Of a stretch of DNA of 64,000 nt, positions 54,231 through 63,138 are shown one piece after another (positions within the stretch are counted from its first letter, which is position 1; the number at the start of each line of letters is the position of its first letter). The notes beneath the pieces were generated by a model. The model did not search any database. It was not told the DNA's origin and worked only from the letters and a program-made list of their open reading frames with translations. The DNA is taken from NCBI GenBank assembly GCA_016699775.1, contig CP065010.1, forward strand, positions 248,001-312,000, given 5' to 3'. The translations under genes were made by a program, and so were the position numbers. The stretch comes from Candidatus Falkowbacteria bacterium. GTDB taxonomy: Bacteria > Patescibacteriota > Patescibacteriia > Patescibacteriales > Patescibacteriaceae.

Positions 54231-55940
54231 ATGTACGTTCTTGATCATATAAAAGAGGAATTAGCTGAGAGGGTTAACAAGATCCTTAAAAAGAAGATTG
54301 TGATATCTTCTTCTTTTGTTGTGCCACCAGATTCAAAATTAGGTGATTTAAGCTTACCTTGTTTTGCCATTGGCAAAGAATTTAATCAAAACCCAGTGAT
54401 GATGGCACAGAAGATTGTTGAAGGTCTTGTGGCTGATAAACTTATTGAGAATAGTAGTGTTGCTGGCCCTTATGTAAATATTACCCTAGCAATTTCAGTG
54501 ATAGGCGATATTATCAAAGAAATTCAAAAACAAGGTTTACAATATGGTAGTAATACCTTGGGCAAAAAAAAGCGCGTAATGCTTGAATATGCGAATGGTA
54601 ATACTCATAAAGAATATCATGTTGGACACTTACGAAATATTGCTTTTGGTGATGCAGTTAATCGGATTTTAGCCGCTAATGGCTATACCTCAATTCCGGT
54701 TTCATATATTAATGATTTTGGAATTCATGTGGCTAAGACGTTGTGGTATTATTTGAATACTCATCCAGAAGAGCCAATAGGAAATAAAGGTTATTTTTTG
54801 GGACAAATATATGCCGATGCAGTTAAAGCAATGGAAAGTAATGCCGAAGCTAAGGTTGAGGTAGGTAAGGTCATGAAAGCAATTGAAAGTCGAACAGGAG
54901 AGACCTATGAATTATGGAAAAAAACTCGTCAGTGGAGTCTTGATCAATTTGTAGCTATTAATAAAGAACTCGGGGTTAATTTTGAAACTACTTTTTATGA
55001 AAATGATTATATTGCCGATGGCTTGAAAATGGTAGAAAAATTTAAGAACGAGGGAATTTTAATTGAAAGCCAAGGGGCAATCATTGCTGACTTGGAAAAA
55101 TATAATTTAGGAGTATTAGTTGTGATTCGTTCTGATGGAACAGCACTGTACCCAGTGGCAGATTTTGCTTTAACAATTCATAAAGTAAAAAAATATAAAC
55201 TTGATACATCATTGTGGGTGGTTGATATTCGTCAGGGTCAATATTTGCATCAAATGTTTAAAGTTCTGGAATTAGCTTGTTTAAAAGCGAAACTTGCTCA
55301 CTTGCCGTATGAATTTGTGAAATTACCTTCGGGAATGATGTCCTCACGAAGTGGTAATATTATTTCGTATGAAGACTTGAAAGAAGAGGCATTGCGTAAA
55401 ACTACTGAGGAAATTGTCCAACGTCATGCTGATTGGAATAAAGAAAAGATTGAAGCAGTATCTAGAGTCTTGGCTTTTGGGGCTCTGAAATTTGAGATGG
55501 TAAAAGTTAGTGGTGAAAAAGTTATTACTTTTGACATGGAAAAAGCTCTGCGTTTTGATGGTTATACTGCGGCGTACCTACAATATACGTATGCTCGTAT
55601 TAAGAGCTTGCAAAAAAAAGTTAGTCCAGAAGTGGGTTCTGCAAAAAGTGATTTATCGGGGTTGCAGGCGAAAAAGGAAAAAGATCTGGTTTTGAAACTT
55701 GGACATTTCTCAGAAATTGTTATGACAGCCGGAGTTTCATATCAACCTTCAGAAGTTGCTCGTTATTTATATGAGTTAGCACAATTATTTAATGAATATT
55801 ATCACGAAGTTCCGATTTTGAATGATGCAACGATTGCTCTTGGTTTAGCTAAAGCACGTCTAGATCTATCCGAAACAGTGGGGCTAGTTATTAAAAGAGG
55901 CTTAGGTTTACTTGGGGTTGAAACAGTGGATGAAATGTAA
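54231..55940 (+). CDS. argS: Arginyl-tRNA synthetase
   Basis: 569 aa. N-terminal Arg_N domain (about 1-85), HIGH-like NTHKEYHVGHLRNIAFGDAV, KMSKS counterpart MMSSRSGNIISYEDL and DALR anticodon domain with AAYLQYTYARIKSL. Six bp after tyrS; likely cotranscribed. The stop is followed immediately by a terminator. Confidence 0.95.
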   Translation: MYVLDHIKEELAERVNKILKKKIVISSSFVVPPDSKLGDLSLPCFAIGKEFNQNPVMMAQKIVEGLVADKLIENSSVAGPYVNITLAISVIGDIIKEIQKQGLQYGSNTLGKKKRVMLEYANGNTHKEYHVGHLRNIAFGDAVNRILAANGYTSIPVSYINDFGIHVAKTLWYYLNTHPEEPIGNKGYFLGQIYADAVKAMESNAEAKVEVGKVMKAIESRTGETYELWKKTRQWSLDQFVAINKELGVNFETTFYENDYIADGLKMVEKFKNEGILIESQGAIIADLEKYNLGVLVVIRSDGTALYPVADFALTIHKVKKYKLDTSLWVVDIRQGQYLHQMFKVLELACLKAKLAHLPYEFVKLPSGMMSSRSGNIISYEDLKEEALRKTTEEIVQRHADWNKEKIEAVSRVLAFGALKFEMVKVSGEKVITFDMEKALRFDGYTAAYLQYTYARIKSLQKKVSPEVGSAKSDLSGLQAKKEKDLVLKLGHFSEIVMTAGVSYQPSEVARYLYELAQLFNEYYHEVPILNDATIALGLAKARLDLSETVGLVIKRGLGLLGVETVDEM

Positions 55941-55975
55941 GAATTTATTGAAAAGCAATAAATTCTTAGTTTTTT
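55941..55975 (+). terminator. Terminator of tyrS-argS
   Basis: GAATTTATTG (55941-55950) and CAATAAATTC (55956-55965), perfect 10-bp stem, then TTAGTTTTTT. Confidence 0.88.
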
Positions 55976-55985
55976 AGGAAAAAAT

Positions 55986-56014
55986 TTGACATTTTGTATT
56001 TTATATAGTATTTT
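55986..56014 (+). promoter_or_regulatory. Promoter of the 56.1-kb gene
   Basis: TTGACA (55986-55991), 17 bp, TATTTT (56009-56014). Confidence 0.5.
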
Positions 56015-56068
56015 AAGGTTAAATATTAATTTTTTATTGTTCTATAAAATCTAAAGAAAGGAGAAAGA

Positions 56069-56478
56069 TTGAAAACAAAAAGAATTTTTTTTTCTAACTC
56101 AGTTTATTTTACGATGTCTCTCAAATGTTCTGGTAGTCCTACCAGGCAAGGAAATAGCTGAGAAAGTAAAAAGAATATATAGAGATCCCCGAGAAGCGAT
56201 CAAATATTTTGAAGATAAGGTTCTATGTGGGAATACAGTAATAACACAAAATGCTTGGTATGAAGAAAAAACACCCAAGAGTAACTTGTTTGGGACAGCA
56301 GTTTTTTCTGCATGTAATATAGACTTGATGAAGAGGGATAGCTATATTTTTTCGGTTATATGGAAGGGTGAGCTACTTATTAATGATGATCATGATATTG
56401 TTATTGACATCATTGATTTTGATGAAGTAGAAGATAAGATTTTCTACAAAATTCTTTCTCGCCCATCGTTTTTTTAGC
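56069..56478 (+). pseudogene. Small unknown gene broken at a T9 run
   Basis: An AAAGGAGAAAG ribosome site precedes TTG 56069 (LKTKRIFF). Just after, a run of nine T (56085-56093) breaks the frame; shifting into the frame of 56478 gives an open run from there: FLTQFILRCLSNVLVVLPGKEIAEKV and on to LSRPSFF, about 135 aa. It has a hydrophobic start and a soluble acidic body with no known motif. Homopolymer length error or true decay are both possible. Promoter and terminator flank it. Confidence 0.55.
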
Positions 56479-56557
56479 ACTGCCGCTTCTGATTTTGTTT
56501 CAGATCCAGATCCATTCGTTCTTTCATTCGTTCTTTCAAATTTGCTCCATTTTATTT

Positions 56558-56598
56558 ATCCCAGTGTATTGTAAATACATCTGGGATTTTTATTTTCT
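56558..56598 (+). terminator. Terminator
   Basis: ATCCCAG+TGTATT and AATACA+CTGGGAT form a 13-bp stem with one bulge, followed by TTTTTATTTT. Just upstream is a 12-bp tandem repeat CGTTCTTTCATT/CGTTCTTTCAAA. Confidence 0.8.
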
Positions 56599-56682
56599 AG
56601 AAAATTCTGATCTTGATAGTAATATTTTTTTGTATTTTATAATATCTAAATCTCTCCATATTAATTCTTAATTTGTGAGAGC

Positions 56683-56766
56683 ATGAAAGTAATAATTGAA
56701 CAACGATATATGGAACTACTAGAAATGTTTAAAGAATTATTATTTAAAGGAATGAAAATTATTTAA
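56683..56766 (+). CDS. Possible 27-aa peptide
   Basis: ATG frame MKVIIEQRYMELLEMFKELL plus seven residues, amphipathic. A weak GAGAG precedes it. It lies in a 255-bp spacer that holds nothing else clear. Could be chance. Confidence 0.2.
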   Translation: MKVIIEQRYMELLEMFKELLFKGMKII

Positions 56767-56787
56767 AAAACTTAGGAAATTTACCCC

Positions 56788-56816
56788 TTGATTGAGGTTA
56801 TTATTTTTGATAAAAT
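56788..56816 (+). promoter_or_regulatory. Promoter of the coiled-coil gene
   Basis: TTGATT (56788-56793), 17 bp, TAAAAT (56811-56816), 38 bp before the ATG at 56854. Confidence 0.6.
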
Positions 56817-56853
56817 ATCATCACTCTCCGCTTACTAAATTAAGAGCTGAGAT

Positions 56854-57523
<670 letters not shown>

Positions 57524-57574
57524 TAAAAAACAAACCCTCCAAGGATGTATATTTTGTGGTCGTTAAAGTTTTAG

Positions 57575-58756
57575 TTATCGAATGGTTCCACCAAACGTCT
57601 CCAAAGTAACTTGCTCGAGTTTTTTGTGTCTGGCATCAACTTCTTCGTTGGTTAGGGTTCTATCTAAATGTCTATACACTGTTCGGAAGGTATAGCTTTT
57701 TTTATCTTTACCAAACTTGGCTTCATTCTCAAATTCATCCAAAAGCTTTACCTCTTCAACAAAATCTTCGCCAGCAATTTCTCTCACTACTTCATAATAT
57801 CGGTTAAGATTAAAGCTATTTTTATCAACAATAAAGGAAATATCTCGAATAATTGAAGGGTATTTACTTACTGCTTGGTATTCGTTATCGAGATTAGATA
57901 ATTGTTTGAGTACTCGCTCATCAGTTGAACGAAGTAAGCGAATATCGGGAATTTTCATTTTAATCATGGCTAGTCGATCAGCGCCAAAACCAAAGGCCCA
58001 ACCAACATATTTTTCAGGATCAAGTCCAAGATTGCTCATCACTTGATTATGAACAATTCCGGCTCCAAGAATTTCTACCCATTTTTCATTCCAGGCAATT
58101 TCCATTTCTAAACTTGGGTCAGTGTAAGGATAATGCTCAACATTAAAACGACCAACAACGTCGTTACCAAATAGAGATTTCGCGACTTCAGTTAGAATTG
58201 CTTCTAAATCAGGCTGTTCTAGATTTTTAATATCACGACGAATAATAAACAGACCATCAATGTGATGCAAAACGTTTGTGTGTTGCCAGTCAATTTCATC
58301 TTTGCGATATACCTTTCCATAGCAGAGCGTACCAATTGAACCATGTTCTTCAAGTTGCTTAAGAACTTCAGGAATTTCCAAATAGTATTTCCACATTAAA
58401 CTAGTATGTGGTCGCAAGATATGCGTTTCATCAACATAATATGTGTCGCTACGACTTCGGGCTGGATGATCTTTTGGAAAATTAAATAAATCAAATACTA
58501 GCTCAGAGGTAATAATTTCTGGGGTTTCTATAATATCAAGATTTTTTAGACTTGGTAGGTTTAGCACTCGCTCAGTAATGGCTTTTACCGGGTTACCTTC
58601 TAAGCGAGTTAAATCAGGTAGCTCTAAATAACGCAATAAACGTTCACTTTCCTTATCACCTCGTTTTTTCAGATTCTCTATTAATTGAGTTTGTTCATCA
58701 AGAGAGGTGGTATAGTTGTGACGTTTTAGATGTGGTGTTTCGTAGATGGTAGGCAT
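57575..58756 (-). CDS. Single-chain phenylalanyl-tRNA synthetase, mitochondrial-type
   Basis: 393 aa. Residues about 75-290 are a PheS-type class II core: LRPHTSLMWKYY, motif 2 GTLCYGKVYRKDEID, HHIDGLFI, and motif 3 GWAFGFGADRLAMIKMKIPD. It goes straight on to DERVLKQL, SKYPSIIRDISFIVD and YRHLDRTLTNEEVDARH: an FDX-ACB anticodon-binding domain (about 295-393), which in bacteria normally ends PheT. This fusion, and the joining sequence, match monomeric mitochondrial PheRS (FARS2). No editing domain is present, so misacylated Tyr would not be cleared in cis. Confidence 0.88.
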   Translation of the reverse strand: MPTIYETPHLKRHNYTTSLDEQTQLIENLKKRGDKESERLLRYLELPDLTRLEGNPVKAITERVLNLPSLKNLDIIETPEIITSELVFDLFNFPKDHPARSRSDTYYVDETHILRPHTSLMWKYYLEIPEVLKQLEEHGSIGTLCYGKVYRKDEIDWQHTNVLHHIDGLFIIRRDIKNLEQPDLEAILTEVAKSLFGNDVVGRFNVEHYPYTDPSLEMEIAWNEKWVEILGAGIVHNQVMSNLGLDPEKYVGWAFGFGADRLAMIKMKIPDIRLLRSTDERVLKQLSNLDNEYQAVSKYPSIIRDISFIVDKNSFNLNRYYEVVREIAGEDFVEEVKLLDEFENEAKFGKDKKSYTFRTVYRHLDRTLTNEEVDARHKKLEQVTLETFGGTIR

Positions 58757-58880
58757 AATATGTATAAATTAGTATAAAAATAGTGTATCCAAAGATTTGG
58801 TTTTGAGCAAGTGGCAAGGTTGATTTTCTATGTTAGTATTCTAGATATTAAAGACTATTAGGTATTATATAGGATATTAA

Positions 58881-58932
58881 CCTAGGTTCCCGTCCACGCC
58901 TGCCTGCCGGCAGGCAGGCAGCGGGAATGGCA
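58881..58932. repeat. REP-like element before uvrC
   Basis: CCTAGGTTCCCG (58881-58892) and CGGGAATGGCA (58922-58932) enclose a perfect GC-rich palindrome, GCCTGCCTGCC/GGCAGGCAGGC (58898-58919). The outer arms match the CCTAGATCCCCG/CGGGGATGACA arms at 41.8 kb. Confidence 0.7.
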
Positions 58933-58937
58933 AAAAA

Positions 58938-60174
58938 ATGACCCTCAACGACATCAAACAATTAAATATTCCCAAACAAAGTGGTTCCTATCAATATTAT
59001 AATAAAGAAGGGAAGTTGATTTATATTGGCAAGGCGGTTGATTTACGTAGTCGTGTTTTATCATATTGGCGTCTTGGTACAAATCATACACCTGCCAAAG
59101 CCAAGATGGTTAAGGAAATTGCTCGAATTGAATGGATTGAGACTGATAGTGAAATTGAAGCTTTATTACTTGAAGCTAATTTAGTTAAAAAATACCAGCC
59201 CTATTATAACGTTGATTTACGTGATGACAAACGATTTTATTACGTTCATATTTCTTTGGAAGATGAAATTCCAGGAGTATTTTTAACTCGCACGATTGGT
59301 AAATCAGGTCGCTACTTTGGCCCCTTTGTTAATTCTTTGGCCGTTAGAGAAACTATTAAAGCTTTGCGACATATTTGGCCATATTGCAGTATGCGACGTA
59401 TTCAAAAAAAACCTTGTTTTTATTATCAAATTAATCGTTGTCTTGGGCCTTGTGCTGGAAAGGTGAGTCACAAAGAATATATGGACTTCGTCATTAAGCC
59501 CTTAATTTTATTTTTTGAAGGTAAAAAGCAAAGTGTTATTAGACAATGGAAAAAAGAAAAATTAGCCTTAGAAAAAAAGGGGAAAGTAGAAGAAGCCATA
59601 AAGCGTGATTATTATATTAAACACATGGAAAAAGTATTAGAAAACACTAAAGTATTAAGTGTAGCGGAAAAATATGCTTCAGATACAGTTGAACTTGCAA
59701 AAGTAATGGGATTACCAAAAGTACCGGATCGCATTGAAGGCTATGATATTTCTAATATTTTTGGCTCAGCAGCAGTTGGTTCAATGGTAGTTTTTCGAGA
59801 TGGTGAGCCAGACAAAAGTCAGTAGAAAAAAGGGTGATGTCTGGATGCTTGAAGAAATGCTTGAGCGACGCTTTAATAATGATTGGCCCTTACCAGATTT
59901 AATTATTATTGACGGTGGGAAAGCGCAATTAAATGTGGCTGTTAAAATTCTTAAACGTCATAAATTACAAATTAGTTTAGTAGGGATAACCAAGGGTGAA
60001 GGACTTCGTAGTGCGAAAGCGCCGGATAAGCTATATTTTCCAGGCGAATCTCAGCCCTTGAAATTGCCATTAGCCTCAGCTGCTCTTCATTTAATTAAGC
60101 GTGTCCGAGATGAAGCTCATCGCTTTGCCATTACATATCATCGAAAAATTAGAAGCAAACAGTTCTTGGCATAA
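58938..60174 (+). pseudogene. uvrC: Excinuclease UvrC, broken by a deletion and C-terminally short
   Basis: N-terminal GIY-YIG nuclease (QSGSYQYYNKEGKLIYIGKA), the CxMR/ACxxYxINRCLGPCAG cysteine region and a UVR-like helix, to DGEPDKSQ, then TAG at 59823. In the frame one base on, GDVWMLEEMLERRF, LPDLIIIDGGKAQL and the end of the RNase-H-like nuclease domain follow. The normal YRxFxIK segment between them is missing, so around 8 codons plus a base are lost at an A-rich site. The protein ends soon after HRKIRSKQ, so the helix-hairpin-helix domain of typical UvrC (about 600 aa) is absent. Confidence 0.85.
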
Positions 60175-60194
60175 TTTCTAGAGAATGATATAAT
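60166..60194 (+). promoter_or_regulatory. Promoter of thioredoxin gene
   Basis: TTGGCA (60166-60171), 17 bp, TATAAT (60189-60194), overlapping the end of uvrC. Confidence 0.75.
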
Positions 60195-60276
60195 CTAGGG
60201 ACCTTAAATTTTTATTAACTAATTAATCCTGGATCGTGCTTATTTGTTTGGCTTATTCGGGATGATAGAAAAAAAT

Positions 60277-60600
60277 ATGACTCAAGAATTTACTCAAGAA
60301 AATTTTAACTCCGAGGTAATTGAAGCTTCAAAAAATAAGCCAGTTTTAGTAGATTTTTTTGCCAGTTGGTGTGGACCTTGTCAGATTCAAGGACCAATTG
60401 TTGATGAAGTCTCGGAAGAAGTTGCGGAAAAGGCTGTTATTGGTAAGTTGAACACAGAAAATGCTATGGAAATTGCTAGTCAATTTGGAATTATGAGTAT
60501 CCCAACAATTATTATTTTCCGTAATGGACAACCTACTGAAAGATTTACTGGGGTTCAGGAAAAAGAAACATTAGTCCAGAGTTTGACTAAACATGTCTAA
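60277..60600 (+). CDS. trxA: Thioredoxin
   Basis: 107 aa from ATG 60277 (a start at 60262 adds five residues). Redox motif WCGPC at 31-35, cis-Pro in SIPTIIIF, full thioredoxin length. Reduces disulphides, including those of ribonucleotide reductase encoded in this window. The base pair after the CXXC is QIQ in place of KMI, a mild change. Confidence 0.94.
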   Translation: MTQEFTQENFNSEVIEASKNKPVLVDFFASWCGPCQIQGPIVDEVSEEVAEKAVIGKLNTENAMEIASQFGIMSIPTIIIFRNGQPTERFTGVQEKETLVQSLTKHV

Positions 60601-60609
60601 TATTTGTCT

Positions 60610-61473
60610 ATGACGCAATCAAGGAGGGCGAAACGAGCGGTCGTAGCGACCGCCGTTTTTTGTATTATTATAACCGCTACATTGCTAGCGGCTTGGCGAC
60701 TGTATCCAGATACTAGATTATTAGAAATTAGTGTTTTGGATATTGGCCAAGGTGATGCAATTTTACTTGAAGCCCCGAATGGCCAAGTTATTTTGGTAGA
60801 TGGTGGACCTGATAAAAAGGTTTTACGACGACTTGGTGAAGAGCTACCTTTTTGGGAGAGAACTATTGATGTAATTGTTTTAACTCATCCGCACGAAGAT
60901 CACTTGGCTGGTTTGATTTCCGTCCTTGATCGTTATCAAGTTGGTGCCGTGATGATAACCGGTGTTATGGCATCAAGTAATAGCTATAAACATTTTTTAG
61001 AAATAATTTCTAATAAACAGATTCCCTTGATTCTTGTTGAGCAAACCGAAACTATTGCCTTTGATGATGTTCGATTAGAAATACTATATCCACAAAGTAG
61101 TTTTAAAGCTCGACGAATGAGCAATATTAATAATAGTTCAATAGTTATGAAAATGGTTTATAAAGAAGTTAAATTGTTATTAACCGGAGATGCTGAAGAA
61201 GCCGAGGAAAAAGAGTTACTAGCTTCAGGCTTGAACTTAGAGGCAGATATATTAAAAGCCGGTCACCATGGGTCCGATACAAGCTCCAGCGAGCCCTTTG
61301 TTAAGGCTGTAGACCCCGAGCTGGTTTTGGTAAGTAATGGAGTAGAAAATAGTTATGGTCATCCTTCTCCAAGAACCCTAAAGCGTTTTGAAAGACTAGG
61401 TATTACAGTACGAAGAACTGACCTTGAAGGTACAATCCATATTAATACTGATGGCCAGACTATATATCAGTAG
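60610..61473 (+). CDS. ComEC C-terminal-type metallo-beta-lactamase, membrane-anchored
   Basis: 287 aa: one N-terminal membrane helix (about 9-28), then EISVLDIGQGDAILLEAPNG, LTHPHEDHLAGL (HxHxDH metal site), LLLTGDAEE and LKAGHHGSDTSSSEPFV. These are the motifs of the MBL domain at the end of ComEC. Such domains degrade or sense the non-transported DNA strand. It is separate from the ComEC membrane part at 41.9 kb, so the two may work in trans. Confidence 0.88.
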   Translation: MTQSRRAKRAVVATAVFCIIITATLLAAWRLYPDTRLLEISVLDIGQGDAILLEAPNGQVILVDGGPDKKVLRRLGEELPFWERTIDVIVLTHPHEDHLAGLISVLDRYQVGAVMITGVMASSNSYKHFLEIISNKQIPLILVEQTETIAFDDVRLEILYPQSSFKARRMSNINNSSIVMKMVYKEVKLLLTGDAEEAEEKELLASGLNLEADILKAGHHGSDTSSSEPFVKAVDPELVLVSNGVENSYGHPSPRTLKRFERLGITVRRTDLEGTIHINTDGQTIYQ

Positions 61474-61488
61474 ACTTGCCTAAATTAG

Positions 61489-61580
61489 TATAAAGTTATA
61501 AAGTAATAAAGTTCATAAGGTTTTTATGTATCAATATATTTACTTTACGAACTTTATAGCTTTATTACTTTTTAACTTTT
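61489..61580. repeat. AT-rich inverted repeat between comEC-MBL gene and ndk
   Basis: Left arm TATAAAGTTATAAAGTAATA...AGTTCATAAGG, right arm TTTACGAACTTTATAGCTTT...ACTTTTTAACTTTT; they pair imperfectly over about 30 bp. Same words as at 38.25 and 50.0 kb. Confidence 0.65.
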
Positions 61581-61584
61581 TATT

Positions 61585-62196
61585 ATGTCTCATCTTAAAC
61601 ACGAACGAACCTTAGTTATTATTAAACCAGATGGAGTCCAACGCTCATTGATTGGTGAAATTATTTCACGTTTTGAAAGAGTAGGTTTAAAAATGGTAGC
61701 AATGAAATTCTTAAAGCCTACAAAAGAAATGGCCACAGATCATTATTATAAGATTGGTGGCGAAGCTTGGCTTGAAGCGGTTGGCGCAAAAGCACGAGCA
61801 GCGTATGAAAAGAATGGACAGGTTTCCCCATATGCAACTAATCGGGATAATGGTGAAGCAGTCTTGAAAGCTAACTCTCGTTATTTATCCGCGGGGCCTG
61901 TAGTAGCAATGGTGTTGGAGGGAAGCCACTCTGTTCCCTTGGTAAGGAAAATAGTTGGCGGTACCGAACCTTTGACATCAGACGTTGGTACAATTCGTGG
62001 TGATTACACATTGGACTCATACTCAGCAGCTGATACTGATAGCCGAAGCATACGTAATTTAATGCATGCTTCTGGTACAGTTGAAGAAGCTAATCAGGAA
62101 ATTGAGATATGGTTTAAGCCAGAAGAGCTTCTGTCATATAAACTAGCTCAAGAGCAAATTTTATATGACATAGATTTTGATGGAGTGAAAGAATAA
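61585..62196 (+). CDS. ndk: Nucleoside diphosphate kinase, enlarged form
   Basis: 203 aa against about 140 usually. Core parts: RTLVIIKPDGVQRSLIGEII, VVAMVLEG, GTIRGDYTLDS and catalytic His161 in RNLMHAS. Between helix and strand 3 (about 55-100) there is an insertion (EAWLEAVGAKARAAYEKNGQ...) and the C-terminus is about 25 residues longer. The usual HGSD is HASG. Makes NTPs/dNTPs, fitting nrdAB and pyrG nearby. Confidence 0.93.
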   Translation: MSHLKHERTLVIIKPDGVQRSLIGEIISRFERVGLKMVAMKFLKPTKEMATDHYYKIGGEAWLEAVGAKARAAYEKNGQVSPYATNRDNGEAVLKANSRYLSAGPVVAMVLEGSHSVPLVRKIVGGTEPLTSDVGTIRGDYTLDSYSAADTDSRSIRNLMHASGTVEEANQEIEIWFKPEELLSYKLAQEQILYDIDFDGVKE

Positions 62197-62216
62197 AATA
62201 TTAGTAAAAAAAATAT

Positions 62217-62242
62217 AAAGCCCGGTTTATTCTCCGGGTTTT
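62217..62242. terminator. Bidirectional terminator
   Basis: AAAGCCCGG and CCGGGTTTT, 9 bp with one G-U, between convergent ndk and dtd. Confidence 0.85.
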
Positions 62243-62247
62243 ATGTT

Positions 62248-62685
62248 TTATAAATCAAGAATAATAGTAACTGGACCGTCATTAATTAATGAAATTTGCA
62301 TGTTGGTTTTGAATTTTCCAGTCACCACAGAAATATTTTTTGCTTGTAAGGCTTGAATAAATTTTTCATAATATTTCTCAGCTTTTGCTGGGTCAGCTGC
62401 ATCAGTAAAACTTGGGCGGTTTCCTTGGTTACAATCAGCATATAACGTAAATTGCGAGACAACCAGGATTTCCCCGCCAGTATCAATAATTGAAAGATTA
62501 AGCTTTCTGTTATTATCCTCAAAAATTCTAAGCCTAGAGATCTTATCAGCTAATTTATCAATCATTTCTTCGGTGTCATTTTTATGAATAGCTAAAAAAA
62601 CCACAAGACCGGACTTAATTGATCCAATTTTTTCCCCCTCACTTCTGACAGAGGCATTTGTAACACGTTGAATAACCGTTCTCAT
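62248..62685 (-). CDS. dtd: D-aminoacyl-tRNA deacylase
   Basis: 145 aa. Start MRTVIQRVTNASVRSEGEKIGSIKSGLVVFLAI, SQFTLYAD and GNRPSFTDAA plus the C-terminal NDGPVTIILDL with the cross-subunit Gly-cisPro equivalents. Removes D-amino acids from tRNA; also clears Gly-tRNA-Ala. Normal length. Confidence 0.95.
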   Translation of the reverse strand: MRTVIQRVTNASVRSEGEKIGSIKSGLVVFLAIHKNDTEEMIDKLADKISRLRIFEDNNRKLNLSIIDTGGEILVVSQFTLYADCNQGNRPSFTDAADPAKAEKYYEKFIQALQAKNISVVTGKFKTNMQISLINDGPVTIILDL

Positions 62686-62722
62686 ATTTATTTATATTAC
62701 AGCATATATTAAGAAATACCAC

Positions 62723-62751
62723 TTGTGCTTTTTATTATTCTGTGGTATTGT
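62723..62751 (+). promoter_or_regulatory. Promoter of the 62.8-kb gene
   Basis: TTGTGC (62723-62728), 17 bp, TATTGT (62746-62751) with TGG before it. Confidence 0.55.
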
Positions 62752-62795
62752 GGAATCTTAAGAAATATTCATAAAATAAAAATTAAGGAGTAGTG

Positions 62796-63011
62796 ATGGG
62801 TTCCTCTAATCGTGATCGTGTCAAAGGAAAATTTAATGATCTAATTCCTAAAACTAAAGGAAATGGGAATGGATTAGGAAACAATTGTTGGAAAGGGCCA
62901 AGAAATCACAACGAAATCCGTGCGATGGGATCTACAATCAGTAGGTTTGGATCTGATAGCGGAAAGAAGAATCCCCCAAAAAGGGAAAATAACCAAAAAA
63001 GAAATAAATAA
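62796..63011 (+). CDS. Small basic Gly/Asn-rich protein, unknown
   Basis: 71 aa from ATG 62796, with AAGGAG at 62785-62790. Rich in Gly, Asn, Lys and Arg (GNGNGLGNNCWKGPRNHNE) and ends in a basic KKNPPKRENNQKRNK tail; predicted disordered. Own promoter and terminator. It might bind nucleic acid; no family recognised. Confidence 0.6.
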   Translation: MGSSNRDRVKGKFNDLIPKTKGNGNGLGNNCWKGPRNHNEIRAMGSTISRFGSDSGKKNPPKRENNQKRNK

Positions 63012-63030
63012 ATCAAACAAACAAGGATAT

Positions 63031-63067
63031 ATGCTGTGGTCTCTAATTTGGCCACAGTATTTTTTTA
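63031..63067 (+). terminator. Terminator
   Basis: ATGCTGTGG and CCACAGTAT form a 9-bp stem with one G-U, followed by seven T. Confidence 0.8.
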
Positions 63068-63072
63068 CCAAA

Positions 63073-63101
63073 TTGACAGAATTAGTTTTTTCTATTAAGA
63101 T
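63073..63101 (+). promoter_or_regulatory. Promoter of the 63.1-kb gene
   Basis: TTGACA (63073-63078), 17 bp, TAAGAT (63096-63101). Confidence 0.65.
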
Positions 63102-63138
63102 ATACAAAAAATTTCCAGTAAATTAAAAAAAAATTGAA

